Below are positions 47,434 through 56,682 of a stretch of 64,000 nucleotides of DNA, piece after piece (position 1 is the first letter of the stretch; each line of letters starts with the position of its first letter). The notes beneath the pieces were generated by a model. The model worked only from the letters and a program-made list of their open reading frames with translations, was not told the origin of the DNA and ran no database searches. The stretch is from Bacilli bacterium (GTDB lineage Bacteria > Bacillota_I > Bacilli_A > Izemoplasmatales > Hujiaoplasmataceae), in contig JAGYOE010000001.1 in NCBI GenBank assembly GCA_018399755.1, forward strand, positions 53,457 to 117,456, given 5' to 3'. A program made the position numbers and the translations under genes.

Positions 47434-48084
47434 ATGATAAATTTGTTAATAATGGGGAAACCTGGTGCTGGCAAGGGGACCCAAGCAAAAAAAATTCTTG
47501 ACTACTTTAACTTAACTCATATTTCTACTGGCGATATTTATCGTGAGGAAATTAGAAAAAATACTAAAATAGGTCAAGAAGCAAAAAAATACTTAGATCA
47601 AGGTAATTTGGTTCCAGATAAAATGACTAATGATATCGTTTGGGAAGTACTAAAACACAAAAAATATCCTAATGGCTTTATGCTTGATGGATATCCAAGA
47701 ACTATTACTCAAGCAAAAGCATTGGACGAAATGTTAGCTATGTTAAATATCAAGCTAACAGCTGTTATTAATGTTGATGTTGATGATGATATTATTTCTG
47801 ATAGAATGTCTGGAAGAAGGGTGTGTTCAAATTGTGGTCATACTTACCATCTTGAATATCATCCACCACAAATTCTTGGAATTTGTGATATATGTGGACA
47901 TAAACTAATTCAAAGACCAGATGATTTAAAAGAATCAGTTTTAAATCGTTTACATATATATAAAGAAAAGACACAGCCATTATTAGATTATTACGATAAT
48001 AAAAATTTACTATTAGTAATAGATGGCGAAAATGCTTCGGAAGAAGTATTTCAGGATATATTAGATAAATTAGGTGGGTTGTAA
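47434..48084 (+). CDS. adk: Adenylate kinase, zinc-binding type
   Basis: A 216-residue adenylate kinase with P-loop GKPGAGKGTQ and the long LID domain. The LID holds CSNCGHTYHLEYHPPQ...CDICG, two CxxC pairs that bind a structural Zn2+ as in Gram-positive Adk. MLDGYPRTITQA is the NMP-binding signature. It equilibrates ATP+AMP with 2 ADP. Four bases after secY, and immediately followed by map. Confidence 0.98.
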   Translation: MINLLIMGKPGAGKGTQAKKILDYFNLTHISTGDIYREEIRKNTKIGQEAKKYLDQGNLVPDKMTNDIVWEVLKHKKYPNGFMLDGYPRTITQAKALDEMLAMLNIKLTAVINVDVDDDIISDRMSGRRVCSNCGHTYHLEYHPPQILGICDICGHKLIQRPDDLKESVLNRLHIYKEKTQPLLDYYDNKNLLLVIDGENASEEVFQDILDKLGGL

Positions 48085-48834
48085 ATGATTAATATTAAGT
48101 CAAATCGCGAAATTTTATTAATGAAGAAAGCTGGCAGAATTGTTGCTCTAGCTCATAAAACAGCTAAAGAAAACATTAAACCAGGTATTTCTACAAAAAA
48201 AATTAATGATTTGATTGAAAATGTTATTCTTGAAAATGATGCAATCCCTTCTTTTAAAAACTATAATGGTTTTCCCGCAGCTGCATGCATATCAATCAAT
48301 GAAGAAGTTGTTCATGGTATTCCAAGTAAAAAAAGAATTCTTAAAGACGGAGATATTGTCTCGGTTGATATAGGTGCAATTTATAAAGGTTATCATGGCG
48401 ATTCAGCATGGACATATGCATGCGGGAAAATTTCTGAAGCTGCAAAAGCTTTATTAGTTGGCACAGAGGCTAGTTTATTTACTGGTTTAGAAATGGCCAA
48501 AGCTAATAATCGTTTATCAGATATTTCGCATGCAATTCAAAAATATGCAGAAAATCTTGGCTATAGTGTAGTTAGAGAATTCGTTGGACATGGTTTAGGT
48601 AGAAACCTTCATGAAGATCCGCAAATACCTAATTTTGGGTTGCCGGGTAGAGGCCCTAAACTAAAACCAGGAATGACGTTAGCTATTGAACCAATGATTA
48701 ATTTAGGAAACAAAGAAGTAAAAGTATTAGCCGATGGTTGGACGGCTGTAACTAGAGACAAATCAATATCAGCTCATTTTGAGCATTCAATATTGATAAC
48801 TAAAACTGGTTATGAAATTCTGACTAAATTATAA
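48085..48834 (+). CDS. map: Methionine aminopeptidase type I
   Basis: A 249-residue MetAP type Ia. The dinuclear metal ligands lie in [20 protein letters not shown] (two Asp), [14 protein letters not shown] (His), AIEPMIN (Glu) and FEHSILIT (Glu), with the HGIP substrate-pocket His. It removes N-terminal Met from nascent proteins. It begins right after the adk stop, with TAGGTGGGTTG as its ribosome site. Confidence 0.98.
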   Translation: MINIKSNREILLMKKAGRIVALAHKTAKENIKPGISTKKINDLIENVILENDAIPSFKNYNGFPAAACISINEEVVHGIPSKKRILKDGDIVSVDIGAIYKGYHGDSAWTYACGKISEAAKALLVGTEASLFTGLEMAKANNRLSDISHAIQKYAENLGYSVVREFVGHGLGRNLHEDPQIPNFGLPGRGPKLKPGMTLAIEPMINLGNKEVKVLADGWTAVTRDKSISAHFEHSILITKTGYEILTKL

Positions 48835-48846
48835 GGAGTGATTTAT

Positions 48847-49071
48847 TTGGCAAAAAAAGATGATGTAATTGAAATGGTAGGTACAGTTATAGAAGTTTTA
48901 CCTAACGCAAAATTTGTTATTGAGCTAGAAAATCAACACCGTATTATCGGTCACGTTTCTGGTAAAATCCGCATGCACTACATACGCATTTTACCAGGCG
49001 ATAAAGTTAAGGTTGAAATATCACCTTACGATTTAACACGTGGCAGAATAACGTATCGTATGAAAAATTAG
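48847..49071 (+). CDS. infA: Translation initiation factor IF-1
   Basis: A 74-residue OB-fold IF-1 ([53 protein letters not shown]). It blocks the A site during initiation. The ORF track begins at an upstream GTG inside AAGGAGTG. The TTG at 48847, nine bases after AAGGAG, gives the normal MAKKDD start. Confidence 0.96.
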   Translation: MAKKDDVIEMVGTVIEVLPNAKFVIELENQHRIIGHVSGKIRMHYIRILPGDKVKVEISPYDLTRGRITYRMKN

Positions 49072-49098
49072 ATAGAAAGATTTTAAGGAGGTAGTGGT

Positions 49099-49215
49099 AT
49101 GAAAGTAAGACCATCTGTAAAAAAAATCTGTGATAAATGTAAGATTGTTAAAAGAAAAGGTAGAGTTTATGTAATTTGTGATAATCCAAAGCATAAACAA
49201 AGACAAGGGAAATAG
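49099..49215 (+). CDS. rpmJ: 50S ribosomal protein L36
   Basis: A 38-residue L36, too short for the ORF track: [20 protein letters not shown] start, [12 protein letters not shown] end. The Cys pair in CDKC plus the later Cys and His form the zinc ribbon of the C+ type. ATG after TAAGGAGGTAGTGGT. Confidence 0.97.
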   Translation: MKVRPSVKKICDKCKIVKRKGRVYVICDNPKHKQRQGK

Positions 49216-49224
49216 GAGGAAACT

Positions 49225-49590
49225 ATGGCAAGAATAGCAGGAGTTGACATTCCTAGAGAAAAAAGAGTTGTCGTGGCTTTAACATATGTATATGGTATTG
49301 GTAGAACTAGAGCAGAAAAAATTCTCGCAGCTAGTGATATATCTGAAAGCAAAAGAGTTAAAGATTTAACCGACGCAGAAATTGTAAAAATCCGTCAAGA
49401 AATTGAAAATTATACAGTTGAAGGTGACTTAAGACGTGAAGTAGCTTTAAATGTTAAGCGACTTAGTGAAATAGGCAGTTATCGTGGTATGAGACATCGT
49501 AGAAATTTACCAGTTCGTGGACAAAATACTCAAAATAATGCTAGAACACGTAAAGGCCCTAAAAGAACTGTAGCTAACAAGAAAAAATAA
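49225..49590 (+). CDS. rpsM: 30S ribosomal protein S13
   Basis: A 121-residue S13 ([48 protein letters not shown]). It contacts P-site tRNA and bridges to L5. ATG after TAGGAGGAAACT, 9 bases behind rpmJ. Confidence 0.98.
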   Translation: MARIAGVDIPREKRVVVALTYVYGIGRTRAEKILAASDISESKRVKDLTDAEIVKIRQEIENYTVEGDLRREVALNVKRLSEIGSYRGMRHRRNLPVRGQNTQNNARTRKGPKRTVANKKK

Positions 49591-49608
49591 GAAGGGAGAC
49601 TGAATAAA

Positions 49609-49998
49609 ATGGCACGTAAAAAAGTAAGAGCTAAACGTCGTGTGAAAAAGAATATTCCTTCAGGGATAGCACATATTCATTCGACTTTCAATAATACTAT
49701 AATTACTATTACTGATTCTTCTGGTAATGCTATTGCTTGGAGTTCGTCTGGAGCAATTGGATACAAGGGAAGCCGTAAATCCACTCCTTTTGCAGCTGGA
49801 TTAGCTTCTGAAGCAGCAGCTAAATCAGCGATGGATCATGGTGTATTAAAAGTAGAGGTAGAAGTAAAAGGACCAGGTCCTGGTAGAGAAGCAGCTATAA
49901 GAAGTTTGCAAGTTGCCGGACTTGAGATTACAGCTATAAAAGATGTTACACCAGTTCCTCATAACGGTTGTCGTCCACCAAAACGACCACGCGGCTAG
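49609..49998 (+). CDS. rpsK: 30S ribosomal protein S11
   Basis: A 129-residue S11 ([45 protein letters not shown]). It forms part of the platform near the E site with S18. ATG after GAAGGGAGACTGAATAAA. Confidence 0.98.
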   Translation: MARKKVRAKRRVKKNIPSGIAHIHSTFNNTIITITDSSGNAIAWSSSGAIGYKGSRKSTPFAAGLASEAAAKSAMDHGVLKVEVEVKGPGPGREAAIRSLQVAGLEITAIKDVTPVPHNGCRPPKRPRG

Positions 49999-50007
49999 GA
50001 GGCATAT

Positions 50008-50955
50008 ATGAAAGACTTGAAATTCGAAAAACCTAAAACAGAAATCGTTGAGTTAGAAGAAAATTATGGAAAATTCACTATCTTACCTTTAGAACGAGGC
50101 TACGGTATCACACTAGGTAATTCATTAAGACGAGTTTTATTGTCTTCTTTACCTGGCTCAGCAATTGTAAATGTAAATATCGAAGGTATTGTACATGAAT
50201 TTACACCAATTGAAGGTGTTTTAGAAGATGTAACAACTATTATTCTAAATTTAAAAGGGGTTATCTTATCAATTGATAACGAAGATCCACTTGTTGAAAA
50301 AAACTTAGATATAACAGTTGAAGGGCCTAGAGATGTTTATGCAGAAGATATAATTGGTGATGAAGAAGTAGAAATTAAAAACCCAAAACACTATATTTGT
50401 CGCGTTAATAAAGGCCGTTTAAGAATGAGACTCAAAGCTAAAAAAGGTAATGGCTATGTAAACGCAAAGGAAAATGCTATTTATAAAGAAGACGTTAATG
50501 ATATCGCAATCGATAGTATTTACACACCTATTACAAGAGCTAGATATGAAGTTGAAAAAACTAGAGTTGAAGATTCAGCTGATTATGATAAATTAACTGT
50601 AGAAGTTTGGACTGATAAATCAATTGATCCAAAAGAAGCAATTGGTTTAGCATCTAAAATGCTAATAGATCATTTAAATGAATTTGTTGATTTATCTGTA
50701 AGAGCAGCTGAAGAAGATTTTATGGTTGAACGCGAAGTTGAAGAAACTAATAAAAACTTAGAAAAACCAATAGAAGATCTAGAACTAACCGTTAGATCAT
50801 ATAACTGTTTAAAACGCGCAGGAATAAATACCTTATCTGAGTTAATTGAAAAAACAGAAGAAGATATGATAAAAGTTAGAAATCTAGGTAAAAAATCATT
50901 GAAAGAAATTAAGCAAAAGCTTGAAGAATTGAATTTAAGCTTAGCTAAACACTAA
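50008..50955 (+). CDS. rpoA: RNA polymerase subunit alpha
   Basis: A 315-residue alpha subunit. The N-terminal dimerisation domain has FTILPLERGYGITLGNSLRRVLLSSLPG. A flexible linker and a C-terminal domain (IEDLELTVRSYNCLKRAGINTLSELI, GKKSLKEIKQKLEEL), which contacts UP elements and activators, follow. Placed between rpsK and rplQ as usual. ATG after CTAGGAGGCATAT. Confidence 0.98.
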   Translation: MKDLKFEKPKTEIVELEENYGKFTILPLERGYGITLGNSLRRVLLSSLPGSAIVNVNIEGIVHEFTPIEGVLEDVTTIILNLKGVILSIDNEDPLVEKNLDITVEGPRDVYAEDIIGDEEVEIKNPKHYICRVNKGRLRMRLKAKKGNGYVNAKENAIYKEDVNDIAIDSIYTPITRARYEVEKTRVEDSADYDKLTVEVWTDKSIDPKEAIGLASKMLIDHLNEFVDLSVRAAEEDFMVEREVEETNKNLEKPIEDLELTVRSYNCLKRAGINTLSELIEKTEEDMIKVRNLGKKSLKEIKQKLEELNLSLAKH

Positions 50956-50971
50956 TCGATAGGAGGAAATT

Positions 50972-51334
50972 ATGGCAAGTAGAGGATATACAAAACTTAA
51001 TCGTAATAGCGCTAATCGTAAGGCCCTAATTCGTGATTTAGCTACTCAACTTATTATGCATGAGAGAATTGAAACAACATTGATTAAAGCTAAAGAAATT
51101 AGACGTACTGTAGAAAAGTTAATTACTCTCGCAAAAAAAGGCGACTTGAATTCAATAAGATTAGCTGAAAAAACTGTTAGAGAATTAAAAATTGATGATA
51201 AATATGCTATAGTAAAACTAATTGAAGAATTAGGCCCTAAATATAAAGATAGAAACGGTGGATATACACGTATCTATAAGACTGGACCACGTTTGGGTGA
51301 CTCTAGTCCTATGGCTATTATCGAATTAGTATAG
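50972..51334 (+). CDS. rplQ: 50S ribosomal protein L17
   Basis: A 120-residue L17 ([56 protein letters not shown]). Last gene of the ribosomal cluster, followed by a terminator. ATG after ATAGGAGGAAATT. Confidence 0.98.
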   Translation: MASRGYTKLNRNSANRKALIRDLATQLIMHERIETTLIKAKEIRRTVEKLITLAKKGDLNSIRLAEKTVRELKIDDKYAIVKLIEELGPKYKDRNGGYTRIYKTGPRLGDSSPMAIIELV

Positions 51335-51341
51335 TAAAATT

Positions 51342-51366
51342 AAGTATCGAGGAATCGATACTTTTT
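51342..51366 (+). terminator. Terminator of the ribosomal cluster
   Basis: AAGTATCGA-GGAA-TCGATACTT and T tail directly after rplQ. Confidence 0.8.
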
Positions 51367-51385
51367 CTATTTAGAGGTGAAATCT

Positions 51386-52105
51386 ATGAATAAAGAAGAA
51401 TATTTTTTAAAATTATATAATGAATTAGATGAATATTTACGTCTTCATCACTTTAATAATCACTCATCTTATACAAGTTACGTAAAAAAGATATTTTATA
51501 TAAAGAATCATAAATTAAATCCAATTATAGAAAACAATTATAATTTTGATTTATTAAAAAAAGCGGGTGAAATTAGAAATATAATCGCTCACAACAATGA
51601 TGTGATTGTACCAAGTGATGGATTTATTGAAGCTTTTGAAAAGCTTGTAAAAGAAATCACTAAACCTAAAATGGTATATCAGATAATGACTAAAGCAAGC
51701 GATTTACAAACCAAAAGTATTGATGATTCTATAGCCGATGCAATTAAACTGATAAAGAAAAGAGGCTATTCATCAATTCCGATTTTAAAAAAGGATAAGA
51801 TAATTGGTATGTTTACAGAAAAATCAATTTTTGATTACTTGACAATATCTGGTAATAGTCATATTGACACATCAATGTCATTGGAAACTATAATATCAGC
51901 AATTGATTTAGATAATAAACCAAGACAGTATTTCAAATTTATTCCTAAAGACTTAAATGTTTATGATGCTTACGAAATTTTCTCTGAAGATTTTAAAGGT
52001 AAAAGAGAATTAGTTTTATTGTTAGTTACTAATTCAGGTAATTTTTCCGAAAAAATTCTGGGCATTGTAGCTTTAAGAGATTTAAAAAGCGAATTATATA
52101 AGTAA
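51386..52105 (+). CDS. CBS-domain protein with HEPN-like N-terminus
   Basis: A 239-residue protein. Residues 1-95 are helical and include EIRNIIAHN with R64-x4-H69, the R-x4-6-H pattern of HEPN-type folds. From ~97 two CBS domains follow (VYQIMTKASDLQTKSIDDSIADAI, GYSSIPILKKDKIIGMFTE), which usually bind adenine nucleotides. Similar two-part proteins are common in Firmicutes, without a settled function. RNase activity is only a possibility. The ATG at 51386 after TAGAGGTGA is preferred over the track's GTG. Flanked by terminators, so monocistronic. Confidence 0.75.
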   Translation: MNKEEYFLKLYNELDEYLRLHHFNNHSSYTSYVKKIFYIKNHKLNPIIENNYNFDLLKKAGEIRNIIAHNNDVIVPSDGFIEAFEKLVKEITKPKMVYQIMTKASDLQTKSIDDSIADAIKLIKKRGYSSIPILKKDKIIGMFTEKSIFDYLTISGNSHIDTSMSLETIISAIDLDNKPRQYFKFIPKDLNVYDAYEIFSEDFKGKRELVLLLVTNSGNFSEKILGIVALRDLKSELYK

Positions 52106-52120
52106 GATAACAAAGGTTAT

Positions 52121-52149
52121 AAAGCAAATCTTAATGGATTTGCTTTTTT
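52121..52149 (+). terminator. Terminator after the CBS gene
   Basis: AAAGCAAATC-TTAATG-GATTTGCTTT with T6 tail. Confidence 0.85.
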
Positions 52150-52215
52150 AAATTCATTAACAAGAATAATAGTATTTTTATAAAGATTTTGTTATAATAT
52201 CTTAGGTGGTGCTAA

Positions 52216-53016
52216 ATGAGTTATATAGAAGTTAAAGGCTTAGATTACTCTTATACTAAAAATAAAAAAGTATTAAAAAATATAGATTTTTCTATTAATA
52301 AAGGTGATTGGGTTGCTGTACTCGGACATAATGGTTCAGGCAAATCAACCTTAGCTAAAGCAATGGTAGGATTAATAGAACCTAGCATAGGTTCTATAAA
52401 AATAGATGGCTTAGAGCTTAATCAAGACACTGTATATGATATTCGTAGAAAAATAGGAATTGTATTTCAAAACCCAGATAATCAATTTGTCGGCGTTACT
52501 GTTAAAGATGATATTGCTTTTGGCATGGAAAATTTAGCTGTCCCAAGAGAAGAAATGCTAAAGCGAATTGATTTTTTTGCTAAGAAGGTTCAGATGGAAA
52601 AATATTTGGATAAAGAACCTTCACAACTTTCTGGCGGGCAAAAACAAAGAGTTGCTATTGCGGGTATTTTAGCTATGCAAACAGACATTATTATTTTTGA
52701 TGAAGCTACATCTATGTTGGATCCTTTTTCACGCGAAGATTTAATGAAATATATTAAAAAACTTCATGAAGAAGGCTTAACAATTATTATGATAACTCAT
52801 GATATTAATGAAGCTTTATTAGCTGATAAAATGCTTATTTTAAAATCAGGCGAAGTTTTTGCATATGACGATTCACATAGTTTAATGAAGGATAAAGATG
52901 TTTTTAGAAATAGTTATTTAGAGTTGCCGGTAGCTTTAGAAATAGCTAATTCTTTGACAGAAAAAAAGTATGACAGTGTTAAGGAGAAATTATGGGAATA
53001 CGTTTCAATGAAGTAA
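52216..53016 (+). CDS. ecfA1: Energy-coupling factor ATPase EcfA1
   Basis: A 266-residue ABC ATPase of the ECF type: Walker A GHNGSGKST, Q-loop FQNPDNQF, signature LSGGQKQR, Walker B IIIFDEATSMLDP and switch His in THDINEA. With EcfA2 and EcfT it powers interchangeable vitamin-binding S components, none of which is in this window. TATAAT at 52193 and TTAGGTGGTGC precede the ATG. It overlaps ecfA2 by 25 bases. Confidence 0.96.
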   Translation: MSYIEVKGLDYSYTKNKKVLKNIDFSINKGDWVAVLGHNGSGKSTLAKAMVGLIEPSIGSIKIDGLELNQDTVYDIRRKIGIVFQNPDNQFVGVTVKDDIAFGMENLAVPREEMLKRIDFFAKKVQMEKYLDKEPSQLSGGQKQRVAIAGILAMQTDIIIFDEATSMLDPFSREDLMKYIKKLHEEGLTIIMITHDINEALLADKMLILKSGEVFAYDDSHSLMKDKDVFRNSYLELPVALEIANSLTEKKYDSVKEKLWEYVSMK

Positions 53017-53852
53017 GTCATAAATACAGTTCCTTTTCTGATGGTAACTTATCGGCTATTTATCAAGTCAGTTTAAAAATTAAAGCCAAGGATGAATTTA
53101 TTGCTTTAGTTGGGCATACTGGATCAGGAAAAACAACTCTCGCAAAGCATATGAATGCTTTGATTTTTCCTACTGAAGGAAATGTAGAAATATTTAATAA
53201 AATAATTACAAAAAAACGTAATAGGGACATAAAATATAATGAAATTAGAAAAAAAGTTGGTTTAGTTTTTCAATTTCCTGAGTATCAATTATTTGAAGAA
53301 ACTGTTTTAAAAGACATTATGTTTGGACCATTAAACTTTCATATCTCAAAAGAAGAGGCTAGAAATCTTGCAATAAATGCGCTTAAACTTGTTGGCTTAG
53401 ACGAAAGTTATTCAAATAGAAACCCTTATAACTTATCTGGTGGAGAAAAGAAAAGAGTTTCAATTGCTGGTATTTTAGCTATGGATCCAGATATATTAGT
53501 TTTAGATGAACCTACTTCAGGATTAGATCCTGCAGGGAAACGAGTTTTAATGGAATTGTTTAAAGATATTCATAAAAGAACAAATAAAACCATAATAATA
53601 ATTACTCATGATATGGATTTGGTTTATGAGTATTTTTCTCGAGCTGTTGTAATGAATGAAGGAGAATTGGTTTATGATGGTTCTCCAGAAAGTCTTTTTA
53701 AAGAGCATGATCTTTCAAAGAATCATTTGGATTATCCAAACACAATAAAAGTATTAACTCATTTAAATAAAACTTTAAAATTAAATTTAAATGTTTATCA
53801 AAAAACCGCCATTGATGCGTTAAAAGAAATTGAAAAGGCGGGAATATTATGA
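52992..53852 (+). CDS. ecfA2: Energy-coupling factor ATPase EcfA2
   Basis: A 286-residue partner ATPase: Walker A GHTGSGKTT, Q-loop FQFPEYQLF (the FQFPE form typical of EcfA2), signature LSGGEKKR, Walker B ILVLDEPTSGLDP. ATG after AAGGAGAAATT inside ecfA1. It overlaps ecfT by 4 bases (ATGA). Confidence 0.96.
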   Translation: MGIRFNEVSHKYSSFSDGNLSAIYQVSLKIKAKDEFIALVGHTGSGKTTLAKHMNALIFPTEGNVEIFNKIITKKRNRDIKYNEIRKKVGLVFQFPEYQLFEETVLKDIMFGPLNFHISKEEARNLAINALKLVGLDESYSNRNPYNLSGGEKKRVSIAGILAMDPDILVLDEPTSGLDPAGKRVLMELFKDIHKRTNKTIIIITHDMDLVYEYFSRAVVMNEGELVYDGSPESLFKEHDLSKNHLDYPNTIKVLTHLNKTLKLNLNVYQKTAIDALKEIEKAGIL

Positions 53853-54829
53853 ATGGAATTATTATAGGACAATTTATTCCTGGAGATGGTTTTTTTTATA
53901 AAGTAGATCCTCGTTCTAAGATTGCGGGAATATTCTTTTTGATGATAGCTGTTTTTTTGTTAAAAGATATATATCAAGTATTAGGAGCGTTATTGCTTAC
54001 CTTTGGGTTATTAATTATTGGAAAAATATCATTTATAAAAGTTCTTAAAGGATTAAAACCAATTTTTATTCTTTTAATCTTTACCTTTGTTTTTCAAATT
54101 TTGATTAATCGACAAGGAAATATTCTTGTTGATACTAATTTGAACATTTCTTTAATAAATATCGGCTTAGTTATTATTCTTTTTGTTATATGGCGATTCT
54201 TGGCTAAATTCAAGAAGTTTAACTTTTTGTTATTTTTAGGGTTTTTATTTGGTTCAATCTTTATCTTTATTTATTCAAGTTTTAGTTTTGACTATAATTT
54301 AACTAGTTTTAATTTACAAATTTATGAAAAAGGCATAGAGATGTCTATATTTGTGGTGATAAGATTATTAATTATTATTACCTTATCTACAATACTAACC
54401 TTAACTACTAAACCAACTGATTTAACCCAAGGTTTGGAAAGCTTATTATCGCCTTTAAAAAAGATTGGTTTTAATTCAGAAGATTTTGCATTAATTATTT
54501 CTATTAGTTTAAGATATATACCAACTATATTTGATGAAGCTAATAAAATTATGCAAGCTCAAGCTTCTAGGGGAGCTGACTTTTCAGAAGGAAAACTAAA
54601 AGAAAAATTGAAACAAGTTATTTCCTTATTAATTCCTATGTTTATTATCGCATTTATGCGTAGTGAAGAATTAGCAGATGCTATGGAATCTAGAAATTTT
54701 GTTCCTGGGAAAGCTAGAACAAGAATTCATGAATTAAACTATTCCTATAGAGATGTCTTAGTAACAGCTTTTACTGTGGTATTTTTTGCAGTTGCTTTAT
54801 TATTTAGATTGAATGTCTTGGGGTATTAA
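53849..54829 (+). CDS. ecfT: Energy-coupling factor transmembrane protein EcfT
   Basis: A 326-residue EcfT. It has FFYKVDPRSKI at the N-terminus, several membrane helices, and the cytoplasmic coupling helices with the two Ala-Arg-Gly-type motifs, here MQAQASRGADF and AMESRNFVPGKART (an ESR variant of ARG). It is longer than the usual ~265 residues because of extra hydrophobic segments around residues 90-150. Completes the ECF module and is coupled to both neighbours. Confidence 0.95.
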   Translation: MNGIIIGQFIPGDGFFYKVDPRSKIAGIFFLMIAVFLLKDIYQVLGALLLTFGLLIIGKISFIKVLKGLKPIFILLIFTFVFQILINRQGNILVDTNLNISLINIGLVIILFVIWRFLAKFKKFNFLLFLGFLFGSIFIFIYSSFSFDYNLTSFNLQIYEKGIEMSIFVVIRLLIIITLSTILTLTTKPTDLTQGLESLLSPLKKIGFNSEDFALIISISLRYIPTIFDEANKIMQAQASRGADFSEGKLKEKLKQVISLLIPMFIIAFMRSEELADAMESRNFVPGKARTRIHELNYSYRDVLVTAFTVVFFAVALLFRLNVLGY

Positions 54830-55783
54830 ATGGAAAAATTAAGTGAAAAGATTGGATTAAAAATTGATGATGAAATTATATTTGGCAAAGGACAAGTTAG
54901 TGAATTTATTAACGATAATCAAAATCTCTTTGCCGATTTAAACTTAGAGTTTATTGATTCAAAAATAACTCAATATGGCTATAACAAGTATCAACACCTT
55001 GTAAAAATAACCTATATAGAAGGATTGATTGAAAAAATTGTTGTTGTAACTGATAAACCTGATTATAAAAGATATAAGGCGAATATAAGTTATGATGGAA
55101 GTAATTTTAGCGGGTTTCAAATTCAAAAAAATCAAAGAACTGTTCAAGGGGAATTAACTAAATTAGTAAACAAGATGAACAATGATAGTCAATTAGTTCA
55201 AGGCGCTTCAAGAACAGACACTTCAGTTCATGCAGAGAATCAAGTAATACATTTTGATTCAAATCTAGATATTAGCGTAAAAAAATGGCAAGAGATTTTT
55301 AATCATCAATTGCCAAAAGATATATATATTAAAAATATAAAAGTAGTTCATCCTCTATTTCATTCTAGATATGATGTTTATAAAAAGAAATATATTTATA
55401 AAATATATTTAGGAGAATATAATCCATTACTTGCAAATTATTATTTGTTTAAAAAAAATTTAGATTTAGATATAATCCAAGAAAATTTAAAGTATTTAGT
55501 AGGACGCCATGATTTTGCTTGTTTTTCTAAAGGTGATATAGAAAATTCAATACGAACTATTTATTCGGCTAAGCTTATAAGAAAACCCAATGAGATAAAT
55601 TTAGAATTTATTGGCAATGGTTTTCTAAGGTATATGATACGTTTAATAGTTGGTTATTTAATTAAATTAGGCAAAGCAGAAGTAAATTTATCTATAAAAG
55701 AAGTTTTAAAAACTAAGTCTAGAAAATATACCAGTACTATCGCAATTGCTAATGGTTTATATTTAGATGAAGTTATCTATTAA
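54830..55783 (+). CDS. truA: tRNA pseudouridine(38-40) synthase TruA with N-terminal extension
   Basis: A 317-residue protein. From about residue 83 it is a standard TruA: ANISYDGSNFSGFQ, RTVQGEL, catalytic Asp130 in GASRTDTSVHAENQV, FHSRYDVYKKKYIYKI and a GNGFLRYMIRLIVGYL end. The first ~80 residues (MEKLSEKIGLKIDDEI..) are not part of normal TruA and match nothing I recognise. The ATG follows the ecfT stop immediately, and no better internal start with a ribosome site is visible, so the extension appears real. The ecf-truA order is common in Firmicutes. Confidence 0.93.
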   Translation: MEKLSEKIGLKIDDEIIFGKGQVSEFINDNQNLFADLNLEFIDSKITQYGYNKYQHLVKITYIEGLIEKIVVVTDKPDYKRYKANISYDGSNFSGFQIQKNQRTVQGELTKLVNKMNNDSQLVQGASRTDTSVHAENQVIHFDSNLDISVKKWQEIFNHQLPKDIYIKNIKVVHPLFHSRYDVYKKKYIYKIYLGEYNPLLANYYLFKKNLDLDIIQENLKYLVGRHDFACFSKGDIENSIRTIYSAKLIRKPNEINLEFIGNGFLRYMIRLIVGYLIKLGKAEVNLSIKEVLKTKSRKYTSTIAIANGLYLDEVIY

Positions 55784-55786
55784 AAA

Positions 55787-55805
55787 AAAGCCCTTCTGGG
55801 CTTTT
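55787..55805. terminator. Bidirectional terminator between truA and the ABC permease
   Basis: AAAAGCCC-TTCT-GGGCTTTT between convergent genes. Confidence 0.85.
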
Positions 55806-56682
55806 ATTTAATTTGGTTCTTATCAATTTTAGAAATTCTGCGCGCATTAATTATTTTTTTGGTTAAAGCAACAACTAGTAGTATTATAATATTAATAGAT
55901 ACAATTGCTGCACCACTAGGAATAGTTAATGAATAAGCTAGCCAAAGTCCGACTAATACAGATAACTCAGAAAAAACAATGGAGATAATAGTTGTAGATC
56001 TAAAGGACCAACCAATACGCATTCCTGCAGCTACAGGAATAATCATCATTGATGATATTAATAATACTCCGGCTGCTTCAAGTAATACCGAAACAACAAC
56101 AGATAACATTATCATAAATATTAACTGAAAAATACTTACATTGATACCTAAAAATTTTGCGCTTGTTTCATCAAAACTAACAGCTACTATTTGTTTTCCA
56201 AAGAAAATAAATAGTAAACTTACTATACCTAATGTGACTAAAATTAAATAGATATAATAATTAGTTACCGTTAGAATTGAACCAAATAAATATTGATATA
56301 ATGAACCAGTTTTGCTAGCTAATGCAAAGAAAATAGCACTTAATGCTGCGCCTAAACTAATAACTATAACCATGGATATTTCTTTATAATTGGTGTAAGA
56401 GCGTCTAAAGAATTCGATTAATAAACCACCTATAACTGAAAAAGCAATTCCTAAATATAATGGTTTTTCAAAGAAATAAGAAAAACCTAGTGAACTCAAA
56501 AATAAGCTAACAGAAATACCTACTAAAGAAAAGTGGCCTAAGGTATCTGCGATAAAAGAAAGTCTTCTTACCACAACAATTGAACCTAGTAAAGGTGCAA
56601 GAATCCCCAACATAACACCAGCGGTTAAAGCTCTTAACATAAAGTCTTGTTGGAAAAGATCAGTAATAAAGGATAAAAACAT
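55804..56682 (-). CDS. Metal ABC transporter permease (ZnuB/MntB type)
   Basis: A 292-residue ABC-3 family permease with about eight hydrophobic helices. The N-terminus contains LRALTAGVMLGILAPLLGSIVVVRRLSFIADTLGHFSLVGI, the family signature around helices 1-2. Such permeases import Zn2+ or Mn2+ with an ATPase and a lipoprotein receptor. It touches the upstream ATPase gene by one base. No metal-binding receptor gene is adjacent. Whether Zn or Mn is moved cannot be told. Confidence 0.9.
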   Translation of the reverse strand: MFLSFITDLFQQDFMLRALTAGVMLGILAPLLGSIVVVRRLSFIADTLGHFSLVGISVSLFLSSLGFSYFFEKPLYLGIAFSVIGGLLIEFFRRSYTNYKEISMVIVISLGAALSAIFFALASKTGSLYQYLFGSILTVTNYYIYLILVTLGIVSLLFIFFGKQIVAVSFDETSAKFLGINVSIFQLIFMIMLSVVVSVLLEAAGVLLISSMMIIPVAAGMRIGWSFRSTTIISIVFSELSVLVGLWLAYSLTIPSGAAIVSINIIILLVVALTKKIINARRISKIDKNQIK

